DNA of 5,759 nucleotides from Cyanobacteria bacterium HKST-UBA02 (GCA_020431945.1 JAGQHH010000264.1:1-5759); one strand, 5' to 3'. Numbered from the stretch's first letter, positions 1-5,105 are shown. Translations and numbers: made by a program. The notes: generated from the letters alone by a model not told the origin.

Positions 1-63
1 GCTACTGAGCTCTATCTTGTTGCTTTCGATGTCCATTCGAGACTGGGTTCAATCGTTCTGAAT

Positions 64-175
64 TCAGCTTAATTGTTCCCGGATCGGCCCGATTCTCAGC
101 TCCTCCAGTCCGAAATATTCCTCCAGGAAGCGATCTTCAAGTAAATGGGAGGTCAGACTCCGCGCTCATATGCAT
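64..175 (-). pseudogene. Frameshifted N-terminal copy of the adjacent 186-residue gene
   Basis: Read on the minus strand, this stretch repeats the start of the gene at 259-819. It begins ATG CAT ATG AGC GCG GAG TCT GA, against GTG CAA ATG AGT GCT GAG TCT GA in the intact gene. About four extra bases near 142-152 then shift the frame. After the shift the translation LEDRFLEEYFGLEELRIG matches LEDRFLAELFGLEELRIG of the intact protein at 16 of 18 residues. Most other base differences there are third-position changes (GAT/GAC, CTG/CTT, ATC/ATT, TTC/TTT). Homology fades after that, and the shifted frame ends at a TGA (64-66). I read it as the broken remnant of a diverged paralogue. A sequencing error could explain the frameshift but not the early stop or the missing rest of the protein. 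Confidence 0.65.
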
Positions 176-242
176 ATTCCAACAGTTTGCGGGCCTGAAG
201 CCACTCGTGGCTCGGGTACTTGAGGTGAAGTAATCCCAGCAC
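153..242 (-). pseudogene. 29-codon reading frame, possible C-terminal gene remnant
   Basis: A minus-strand frame from a GTG (preceded at once by a TAA) to a TGA encodes 29 residues. It reads like the C-terminal helices of a real protein: LLHLKYPSHEWLQARKLLEY, then AYERGV and stop. The amphipathic pattern with W, A, L and a terminal A-Y-E-R-G resembles a TPR or Sel1-type helical hairpin, but it is too short to assign. Its stop overlaps the start of the frameshifted paralogue copy, as expected for the last codons of an upstream gene that overlapped the next one. There is no clear ribosome binding site. It may be the tail of a deleted gene or a chance frame. Confidence 0.3.
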
Positions 243-258
243 TTACCAAGGGCGGCTA

Positions 259-819
259 CTAGCCGACGATGCCGGGCGCGTACTCGCACCAGATCTTTAT
301 TGCTTCTCGCAATCTAATATCCTGGGAAGCTTCCGCCACCATATTTGCCGACCGCAGAAGCATCGATTGGAGCTTGATCTGCGAAGGCTGGCTAGGATTG
401 AGAATCCTCATCTCACCGGTAACATCCAAACTGGAAAATCCAAGCTTATAGCAAATACCATCTAATGCGAGCATTCCCATCACCGGCAAAATGTCGAAGG
501 TGTGTAGCGAGGCAGCAACGTCGTCATCACCAATAGACAAAACATGATTCGAGTCTTCTGTCAGATATGCAATCTTTGGCCAGCCATCCAATGAGGCATT
601 CTCAAACTGCTTACCATCTTCAACAGCCTTTATCCCAGCTAGAACGGATCTGGGATGAAAACTCGGGATCACCTCGACGACCCAGTAGTACTGAACCCAC
701 AACATGTTCGGTGCTTTCAGAGTGTCCCTCTGCCTGTGCCTTCCAATTCTCAGCTCCTCAAGTCCAAATAGCTCCGCCAGAAAGCGGTCTTCAAGGAAAG
801 CTTCAGACTCAGCACTCAT
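259..819 (-). CDS. Hypothetical soluble protein, 186 residues
   Basis: I do not recognise this family and assign no function. The ATG at 819 is chosen because GAGGAA lies about seven bases upstream; an in-frame GTG two codons earlier (825) overlaps that spacing and is less likely. The protein has no signal peptide and no membrane-length hydrophobic run. The N-terminus is acidic (SAESEAFLEDRFL, then FGLEELRIG). The middle mixes beta-like segments (MLWVQYYWVVEVIPSF) with a GWPKIAYLTEDSNHVLSIGDDD stretch split by short loops, and the C-terminal third is mainly helical. It starts 72 bp after the stop of the Yip1-type gene on the same strand, so the two may be co-transcribed. A diverged, frameshifted copy of its first ~30 codons lies downstream, so the family has been duplicated locally. 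Confidence 0.75.
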   Translation of the reverse strand: MSAESEAFLEDRFLAELFGLEELRIGRHRQRDTLKAPNMLWVQYYWVVEVIPSFHPRSVLAGIKAVEDGKQFENASLDGWPKIAYLTEDSNHVLSIGDDDVAASLHTFDILPVMGMLALDGICYKLGFSSLDVTGEMRILNPSQPSQIKLQSMLLRSANMVAEASQDIRLREAIKIWCEYAPGIVG

Positions 820-891
820 TTGCACTTCCTCAGTGTCAGGATTTTCGTAAGAAATGGTAATACAGAAGGAGTGACCTCACGAGATGACGGA

Positions 892-1575
892 TTAGTTCGA
901 CCTTCCACAATACATCACGAAGGAAACTAGAGGAACAGCAGCCGCCACCACCACCGCTAGAATTGCCTTGGCCCGTGAGAGCTGGTGAGCATGCTGCATG
1001 CCGAAAATGTACAGCACTGCAAAATAGATCGGCATCGCTATACTCACGACGGGTACAACGCTCAGCATCCATGCAGCGCTGCCGAAGGAATAGGCAGCGG
1101 CCGTGGTGCGAAAACTGTGAGCCGAACCCATCAGGCGCACCACACCGTGCGCAACTCCCGCCTGAATACCTGTGGATACGAAGATGGTGCAGAAGTAAGC
1201 GACAAAAAGAAATGCTCCGATTTTGGCAGAGAGCAGACGCACCTCTAAGCCGCCATTCCTGGCCAGAGATTCGATGGCCGCCGGTACTTTGTCCGGTTGA
1301 ATGTTCGCCGCCACCGCAATCAATGGGGTCAGCAGCGTTCCAAAGATCATCATGAAGGCAGTCAGAATCGAGGCGAAAGAGTCAACAACCACATAGAAAA
1401 TTGCTGTAAGGACGAGCGCATTTATCAGCGATACCACCAGGGCAGTTTTTGCCAGGTAGATCACACTGCTTCGATAGTCAGACGGCTCGGGAAATTGTGC
1501 AAAGAAAGATCGCGGTGAAAATAGAACGCGCTTTGTAGTTGACCACCAGGAAGGTTTTTCGTTGTCGGAATCCAT
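892..1575 (-). CDS. Yip1-family integral membrane protein
   Basis: A 227-residue polytopic inner-membrane protein that fits the bacterial Yip1 domain family. The short cytosolic N-terminus carries the family-typical P-R-S-F-F segment (residues 21-25). Hydrophobic helices follow at about 42-62, 66-90, 117-142, 161-195 (probably two) and 202-222. A loop before the fourth helix reads GSAHSFRTTAAAYSFGSAAW, matching the family pattern of a G-x-x-x-SFR-T-x-x-x-x-Y/AY segment. The helix pair ends in FGMQHAHQLSRAKA, like the family's G-x-x-x-x-H-x-L-S-x-x-KA motif. The start is supported by GGTGAG six bases before the ATG. Bacterial Yip1 proteins are mostly uncharacterised; in eukaryotes the family acts in vesicle trafficking. 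It diverges from hipB and probably leads into the 186-residue gene. The family call is by motif recall. Confidence 0.8.
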   Translation of the reverse strand: MDSDNEKPSWWSTTKRVLFSPRSFFAQFPEPSDYRSSVIYLAKTALVVSLINALVLTAIFYVVVDSFASILTAFMMIFGTLLTPLIAVAANIQPDKVPAAIESLARNGGLEVRLLSAKIGAFLFVAYFCTIFVSTGIQAGVAHGVVRLMGSAHSFRTTAAAYSFGSAAWMLSVVPVVSIAMPIYFAVLYIFGMQHAHQLSRAKAILAVVVAAAVPLVSFVMYCGRSN

Positions 1576-1697
1576 TGGATCTCACCGCTGCACGACAAAT
1601 GATAGCAGAAGGTGCCGCCGCGCGACTTGCCAAGCACGATATTTTTGTATAGCATATTGCACATTATTGACCGTACAAGGATTTAACAGGCAAAATC
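1576..1697. promoter_or_regulatory. Divergent intergenic region between the Yip1 gene and hipB
   Basis: This 122-bp gap must hold the promoters for the two divergent genes. For hipB the best pair I find is TTGCCA (1627-1632, 5 of 6 consensus) with TAGCAT (1650-1655, 4 of 6) at 17-bp spacing, placing the start of transcription near 1662. For the Yip1 gene only weak minus-strand matches are visible. A widely spaced inverted repeat, TTGTA (1645-1649) and TACAA (1674-1678), flanks the AT-rich part. The dyad over the hipB start is listed separately. Confidence 0.4.
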
Positions 1698-1700
1698 TTG
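1676..1700 (+). promoter_or_regulatory. Dyad over the hipB ribosome binding site and TTG start; candidate HipB operator
   Basis: CAAGGATTT (1676-1684) and AAATCTTG (1693-1700) form an 8-bp inverted repeat with one bulged G. The 8-nt spacer AACAGGCA contains the presumed Shine-Dalgarno AGG, and the 3' arm contains the TTG start codon. The inner pentamers GATTT-N8-AAATC have the same geometry as the E. coli HipB operator, TATCC-N8-GGATA, though not its sequence. As DNA it could be the autorepression site; as RNA it could fold into a hairpin that limits antitoxin translation. Which, if either, is inference. Confidence 0.45.
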
Positions 1701-2003
1701 CACTTTGGGTTGGCTAGTACTGCTGAGATTGCCGAGGAGCTCGGAAGACGGCTCCGTGCACACAGGCTCGCCCAAAATCTCTCGCAAGTTGAGCTAGCCG
1801 CTCGTGCCGGCATATCTCGAAGGACACTGATCGACTTCGAGCACTCCGGGCGTGGTTCCCTGGAAGTCTTCCTGCGTGTAGCGGCAGCCCTCGGTCTCAT
1901 CGAATCAATGTCGAGCTTGTTTGAGCTAAAGCCGAAATCAATAAAGGATATGGAAAAGGCCAGTCAGAAGCGAAAGCGGGCCTCTCGGAGACAGTCCGAA
2001 TGA
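1698..2003 (+). CDS. hipB: HipB-like antitoxin, XRE-type helix-turn-helix repressor
   Basis: A 101-residue DNA-binding antitoxin paired with the HipA toxin downstream. The XRE/Cro-C1 fold spans about residues 14-68: a first helix GRRLRAHRLAQN, then the helix-turn-helix LSQVELAARAGISRRTLIDF, then a helix SLEVFLRVAAALGL. The C-terminal 20 residues are strongly basic (KRKRASRR), unlike the short tail of E. coli HipB. Family knowledge: HipB binds HipA, blocks its kinase activity and represses the operon. The frame has no ATG before the HTH, so initiation is non-canonical. TTG at 1698 is chosen because AGG lies seven bases upstream; a second in-frame TTG at 1710 is possible. The stop codon overlaps the hipA start by four bases (ATGA), coupling their translation. 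Confidence 0.88.
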   Translation: MHFGLASTAEIAEELGRRLRAHRLAQNLSQVELAARAGISRRTLIDFEHSGRGSLEVFLRVAAALGLIESMSSLFELKPKSIKDMEKASQKRKRASRRQSE

Positions 2004-3223
2004 AAAAGTTGAGCGTCATCTACGCAGGCTGGGGAGAGCGATTTGAATTAGGAACGTTGGCGGATGACGGCAGAGACCTTCTCTTCGAATACTCGACGCA
2101 GGCGATTAAACGCGGACTTGAGCTCTCTCCATACAAACTTCCCTTGAGAGCAGAAACCTACGGTGACTTTCCTGAGCACCAGTTTCGATTGCCGGGTCTT
2201 ATCAGCGATGCCTTGCCAGATGGCTGGGGGCTCCACTTGATGGACCGGCTCTTTCGAAAAGAAGGCCGGAACTTGGCCGAAATCTCGCCGCTCGATCGGC
2301 TAGCGTTCATCGGTGACAAAGCGATGGGCGCACTGGTATTTGAACCCTCCGATGGTGAAAAACTGGACGCAAAGGACGTGCAGTTGTTGGATCTCGCGCG
2401 GAATATTCAACAGGTCATGCAGGATGAAAGCGAAGCTCTGTTGCGCGAACTGGCCTTGATGGGTGGCTCTCCGCACGGTGCCCGGCCAAAAGTGCTAGTG
2501 AATTTCGACCGAACGACCAACAGCATGTCCACCGCGGAAAGCGGCGCTGGAACACCAATGCTTGTGAAGTTTCCTGCAGAGCAGGAGCATAAGGAGGTCT
2601 GTGCTATCGAAGCGATGTATGGTCGAATTGCCCGTGCAAGCGGGATCGAGGTCCCAATCACGGAGTATTTTGATCTCGGAGTAAAACTTTCAGCCTTCGG
2701 TATAGAGCGTTTCGATCGGTTTCAAGGCATGCGGATACCCATGCACACCGCGGCAGGTGCGGCGCATGTGAACTTTCGAATCCCGCAGCTTGACTATGTT
2801 GCGCTCCTTCGGCTAACCAAACTCATGACCCGCGATAACAGAGAAGTTATGAAAGCTTTTGAACGCTGTGTCTTCAATGTAATATTCAACAACCGGGACG
2901 ACCACGCAAAGAATTTCTCCTTCCTCCTGGACAGAAGCGCTCACTGGAAATTGTCGCCAGGCTACGACCTCGCATTCAACGATGGTCCGCGTGGTGAGCA
3001 TCAGATGGACATTTGCGGGGAAGCAAAAAATCCGACTCGAACACATCTGCTCGAGCTTGCTAAGAAAACGGATATATCCAAGAAAGCAGCATCAGAGGTC
3101 ATCACTCGCATAACTTCTGTTGCCGAAAGCTTCAGAGAATTCGCCAGTGACTTGCCAATCAGAAGACAGACTGTCGAGATGATGGTCAAAGCGGTCCAGG
3201 CAAATTGCAATCGCCTGCTTTAG
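2000..3223 (+). CDS. hipA: HipA-family Ser/Thr kinase toxin
   Basis: A 407-residue toxin of the HipA family. E. coli HipA (440 residues) phosphorylates glutamyl-tRNA synthetase and halts translation; the target here is unknown. The N-terminal subdomain (about 1-115) includes LPGLISDALPDGWG and PLDRLAFIGDKAMGAL, standard for the family. The kinase core follows: the loop GGSPHGARPK (155-164), equivalent to the region holding the E. coli autophosphorylated serine; VKFP with the presumed ATP-contacting K190; FGIERFDR (233-240); the catalytic segment NNRDDHAKNF with D301, H302 and N305; and SPGYDL with metal-binding D323. All key residues appear intact, so it should be active. The start overlaps the hipB stop as ATGA, and GGAGA lies eight bases upstream. 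There is no sign of truncation or frameshift. Confidence 0.93.
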   Translation: MKKLSVIYAGWGERFELGTLADDGRDLLFEYSTQAIKRGLELSPYKLPLRAETYGDFPEHQFRLPGLISDALPDGWGLHLMDRLFRKEGRNLAEISPLDRLAFIGDKAMGALVFEPSDGEKLDAKDVQLLDLARNIQQVMQDESEALLRELALMGGSPHGARPKVLVNFDRTTNSMSTAESGAGTPMLVKFPAEQEHKEVCAIEAMYGRIARASGIEVPITEYFDLGVKLSAFGIERFDRFQGMRIPMHTAAGAAHVNFRIPQLDYVALLRLTKLMTRDNREVMKAFERCVFNVIFNNRDDHAKNFSFLLDRSAHWKLSPGYDLAFNDGPRGEHQMDICGEAKNPTRTHLLELAKKTDISKKAASEVITRITSVAESFREFASDLPIRRQTVEMMVKAVQANCNRLL

Positions 3224-3250
3224 ACAGAGATGACAGCTCCAGGGTATAAA
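3221..3250 (+). promoter_or_regulatory. Sigma70-like promoter for the pentapeptide-repeat gene
   Basis: TAGACA (3221-3226, 5 of 6 consensus) and TATAAA (3245-3250, 5 of 6) are separated by 18 bp. The -35 box begins on the hipA stop codon. Transcription would start near 3257, leaving about 59 nt before the ATG. This suggests that the downstream gene is transcribed independently of hipBA. Confidence 0.55.
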
Positions 3251-3315
3251 TGTAAGATGTTGAGCCACTACAACTAAAGCATCGGAATCCAAATCAGCCC
3301 CCCGGGAGTCGTATC

Positions 3316-3993
3316 ATGAAAAAACTCGCGCTTCTTGCCCTGACGCTCTGCACTTCTGCATCAATCGGGCAGGCAGCTCTAGCCGACGAAGCCTTGACGC
3401 CGGAGCAATGGCTGGAGCGAGCGAAGCAGGGCAATAAGAATCTTGCCGGGGCTTCTTTGAGCAAGGCGGACTTGAGCGGACTGAACCTGAGCGGCGCAGT
3501 CCTGACCAATGCGGATCTGAGCGAGGCGAATCTATCCGAAACGAATTTGAGCCCGGCCTATCTCAGCAACGCCAACCTGACCAATGCCAATCTGGCCGGG
3601 GCCAATCTTGCCGGAGCAGACTTCACCAGCACCAATATGACCGGTGCTGTCCTGACCAAAGCGGACCTGACCAGAGCCTTTTTGAGTAAGACGAAGTTGA
3701 ATTCTGCGAATTTGACCAAAGCAAATTGCACCGAGGCTAAGTTTCCCAACGCCGATTTGACCAAAGCCAATCTGAGCGGTACCCAGCTATTCAACGCAAA
3801 ATTGGACGGTGCCAATTTGAAAGGTGCCAACATGCTCTGGTCAGAGCTGGGTGAGGCAACGCTGAACGGGACTGATTTGACCGGAGCCGACTTGACCAAG
3901 GCGGATCTGGCGAACTCCGTGGTATCAAAGTCGACCACCAAAGGTATCGATTTTGTCGACTGGGAGAAGCGCGGCGCCGTAATCGAGCCGTAG
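3316..3993 (+). CDS. Secreted pentapeptide-repeat protein
   Basis: A 225-residue exported protein that should fold as a right-handed quadrilateral beta-helix. Residues 1-23 form a Sec signal peptide: MKK, a hydrophobic core LALLALTL, and a predicted cut after ALA before DEA. A short amphipathic segment (LTPEQWLERAKQGN) follows. Residues 46-200 are 31 consecutive pentapeptides in perfect register (ASLSK, ADLSG ... ADLTK, ADLAN) of the A(D/N)LXX type. The central residue is nearly always L, with V/F/M/C exceptions only where noted (F103, M108, C138, F143, M173). At four pentapeptides per turn this gives nearly eight coils. The C-terminus (GIDFVDWEKRGAVIEP) probably caps the helix. GGGAG lies eight bases before the ATG. 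Cytosolic members such as Qnr and MfpA mimic DNA and bind gyrase; an exported one is unlikely to do so. No function is assigned. Confidence 0.92.
   Translation: MKKLALLALTLCTSASIGQAALADEALTPEQWLERAKQGNKNLAGASLSKADLSGLNLSGAVLTNADLSEANLSETNLSPAYLSNANLTNANLAGANLAGADFTSTNMTGAVLTKADLTRAFLSKTKLNSANLTKANCTEAKFPNADLTKANLSGTQLFNAKLDGANLKGANMLWSELGEATLNGTDLTGADLTKADLANSVVSKSTTKGIDFVDWEKRGAVIEP
3451..3915 (+). repeat. 31 tandem 15-bp pentapeptide-coding units
   Basis: The region is a 15-bp periodic array coding for 31 A(D/N)LXX units with no insertion or register break. Units are diverged, with recurring words such as GCCAATCTG, GCGGACCTGACC and GCCGATTTGACC. The periodicity also keeps an antisense frame open, which is why a long false reading frame appears on the other strand. 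Confidence 0.9.
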
Positions 3994-4028
3994 CGCATCC
4001 CATCCGCAAGCTAGCCCGCCGCGAGCCT

Positions 4029-4457
4029 TCAGGGTCTGCTTTGCAGATGCCGGAAACGGAATCGTCCGAAATCTCGATCGAAGTAAGGCTTATTGTTATC
4101 GTAGAGCGTTAGCGATCCCTTCCCCGGCGAAAAGATGCCCTTCAGCGCATTTCTCCAGCCAGGCAAAACTAGATGTACGGAGTGAACCTGAAGTGGCTGG
4201 CCGAATATATTGATGGACTTACTGTCCGAGCTCTCGGGAGCGACATTCAGATCATAGGTTACCTGATGCTTGGTCCTGGCGTAGATCTTCTCGACGAGCT
4301 GGTAGAAGTTCTCATCGGTGAGACTTCTACTGAGATTCGCGAGCTCATCTCTCGCTTCGTCTATATGCACTCGCCCTACACGATCAGTAGTCAGCAGGTC
4401 TGACAGGCACTCCGCTTGAGCATCGAGACTGCTGCTGCTGCTGCACAATTCTGACAT
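4029..4457 (-). CDS. Hypothetical protein, 142 residues, with a structured leader
   Basis: I do not recognise this family. The ATG at 4457 is chosen because of a strong Shine-Dalgarno GGAGGT nine bases upstream. A longer frame from a GTG at 4523 has no such site and would translate through the leader structure. The protein is soluble with no signal peptide. It has an N-terminal serine run (residues 6-10), an acidic helical region (about 12-62, with DEARDELANLSRSLTDENF and QLVEKIYARTK), a middle that looks beta-rich (VTYDLNVAPE, SINIFGQPLQVHSVHLVLPGW), and a basic, aromatic C-terminus (YFDRDFGRFRFRHLQSRP). It lies 111 bp after the three-helix membrane protein on the same strand and converges on the pentapeptide-repeat gene, with 35 bp between stops and no obvious terminator hairpin. 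Confidence 0.75.
   Translation of the reverse strand: MSELCSSSSSLDAQAECLSDLLTTDRVGRVHIDEARDELANLSRSLTDENFYQLVEKIYARTKHQVTYDLNVAPESSDSKSINIFGQPLQVHSVHLVLPGWRNALKGIFSPGKGSLTLYDNNKPYFDRDFGRFRFRHLQSRP
4429..4443 (-). repeat. (CTG)5 trinucleotide repeat in the 142-residue gene
   Basis: Five perfect CTG units on the plus strand give the AGC AGC AGC AGC AGT serine run at residues 6-10 of the 142-residue protein. Length change by whole units would alter the serine count without shifting the frame. Confidence 0.9.
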
Positions 4458-4560
4458 GGTCAAGTTACCTCCGATGAATGGGTGTCGCTTGGCTAAGTTG
4501 ACCACTCCCAGCGTGATGGTCACGTGAAGATAATGCGCTCCCAGAGGTAACGGTCAACTT
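4458..4560 (-). promoter_or_regulatory. Structured intercistronic leader with an anti-Shine-Dalgarno; candidate translational RNA switch
   Basis: In mRNA sense four segments are visible. Segment 1 is AAGTTGACC (4560-4552). Segment 2 is GTTACCTC (4551-4544). Segment 3 is GGTCAACTT (4503-4495). Segment 4 is GGAGGTAACTTGACC (4472-4458), which holds the ribosome binding site and touches the ATG. Segments 1 and 3 pair perfectly over 9 bp. Segment 2 pairs perfectly over 8 bp with GAGGTAAC of segment 4, extendable by a G-U and one more pair, covering the Shine-Dalgarno. Together these two helices make a pseudoknot. Segment 3 can instead pair with TTGACC and TAA of segment 4 as a local hairpin. A small hairpin CGTGA-CCA-TCACG (4524-4512) sits inside the large loop. 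TTGACC of segment 1 could alternatively be a -35 box. Confidence 0.5.
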
Positions 4561-4568
4561 TTAGGACT

Positions 4569-4886
4569 CTAGCCTAGAGAGAACCAGAAGCCGCACATTG
4601 ATAGAAGAAGCCCCCAGAACAGAGAAGTGAGCGACACCGCCAGACCGGAATAAGCAAGACTCTTGTGGCTGGAGCAAAATACAGGATAGGCAAGGGCAAG
4701 CCACACGGCAAAGCAAGGCACGGTCACCAGACTACACTCAAAAATGTATTCGAAACTGATAGCCATTCCGGCCTTGATCTGATAGCAAAAAAAACACACG
4801 ACGTACAACGAGATAAGCAAGGGAAATCCCTGTTTCAAATACTGACTCAGGCCAACAGGTTCGTTCTTGCTCCGGATTGTCGCCAA
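4569..4886 (-). CDS. Small three-helix membrane protein, 105 residues
   Basis: I do not recognise this family. The start is TTG at 4886, chosen because AGGAG lies six bases upstream in a purine-rich run and no ATG occurs before the first helix. A polar N-terminus (about 18 residues, with three positive charges) precedes hydrophobic segments at roughly 20-37, 49-71 and 79-103. The last segment runs to the C-terminus with almost no tail (WFSLG). Six cysteines (31, 34, 51, 58, 71, 98) lie in or next to the helices, which is many for this length. The 142-residue gene follows after 111 bp on the same strand, so they probably form a two-gene operon. An 8-T tract in the coding strand falls at the C-F-F-C residues of helix 1. 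Confidence 0.65.
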   Translation of the reverse strand: MATIRSKNEPVGLSQYLKQGFPLLISLYVVCFFCYQIKAGMAISFEYIFECSLVTVPCFAVWLALAYPVFCSSHKSLAYSGLAVSLTSLFWGLLLSMCGFWFSLG

Positions 4887-4985
4887 CTTCCTCTCCTCAC
4901 TTGTCCCTTCATTCTACTACCTGTGTCAAGAAGCTCGAGGGCAGGGAGTCGGCATGAGCCCGAGGGATCCGTTCGATTATTCAAG

Positions 4986-5018
4986 TTATCGTGACCAATG
5001 CAGATGCCGTCACGATAA
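4986..5018. repeat. Perfect 10-bp inverted repeat
   Basis: TTATCGTGAC (4986-4995) and GTCACGATAA (5009-5018) are exact reverse complements, separated by 13 bp. The dyad lies just downstream of the predicted minus-strand start of transcription for the three-helix protein gene. It could be an operator or a hairpin at the 5' end of that mRNA. No T-tract follows on either strand, so an intrinsic terminator is unlikely. Confidence 0.75.
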
Positions 5019-5032
5019 TGTAACGCAGACAG

Positions 5033-5062
5033 AGTATAGATATTGAGTAGTCCCTTAGTAAA
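5033..5062 (-). promoter_or_regulatory. Candidate promoter for the three-helix/142-residue gene pair
   Basis: On the minus strand TTTACT (5062-5057, 4 of 6 consensus) and TATACT (5038-5033, 5 of 6) are separated by 18 bp. Transcription would start near 5026 and leave a leader of about 140 nt before the TTG start, beginning with the 10-bp inverted repeat. Confidence 0.45.
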
Positions 5063-5105
5063 ATTTGAAGCTCGAATCAGTGGTATTCGCGCGCCGTATC
5101 TGCGC

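Noticed and set aside
567..860. 97-codon plus-strand frame opposite the 186-residue gene
   Set aside because: Shadow of a better supported minus-strand gene; no Shine-Dalgarno and no recognisable features.
963..1355. 130-codon plus-strand frame opposite the Yip1 gene
   Set aside because: The composition (many R, C, P, Q, W) is that of an antisense shadow, and the Yip1 frame on the other strand has recognisable family motifs.
3558..3998. 146-codon minus-strand reading frame opposite the pentapeptide-repeat gene
   Set aside because: It is kept open by the 15-bp periodicity of the repeats on the coding strand; its protein is a low-complexity L/V/A/K/S repeat with no ribosome binding site.
3994..4028. 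Possible bidirectional terminator between the convergent genes
   Set aside because: I found only short palindromes such as GCTAGC and no GC-rich stem followed by a T-run on either strand.
4458..4523. N-terminal extension of the 142-residue protein from a GTG at 4523
   Set aside because: There is no Shine-Dalgarno before the GTG, while GGAGGT is ideally placed for the ATG at 4457; the extension would also have to be translated through the paired leader.
4465..4557. 30-codon leader reading frame (TTG to a TAA inside the Shine-Dalgarno of the 142-residue gene)
   Set aside because: It has no ribosome binding site and a rare start codon. It is interesting as a possible attenuator peptide, but the composition shows no regulatory codon run.
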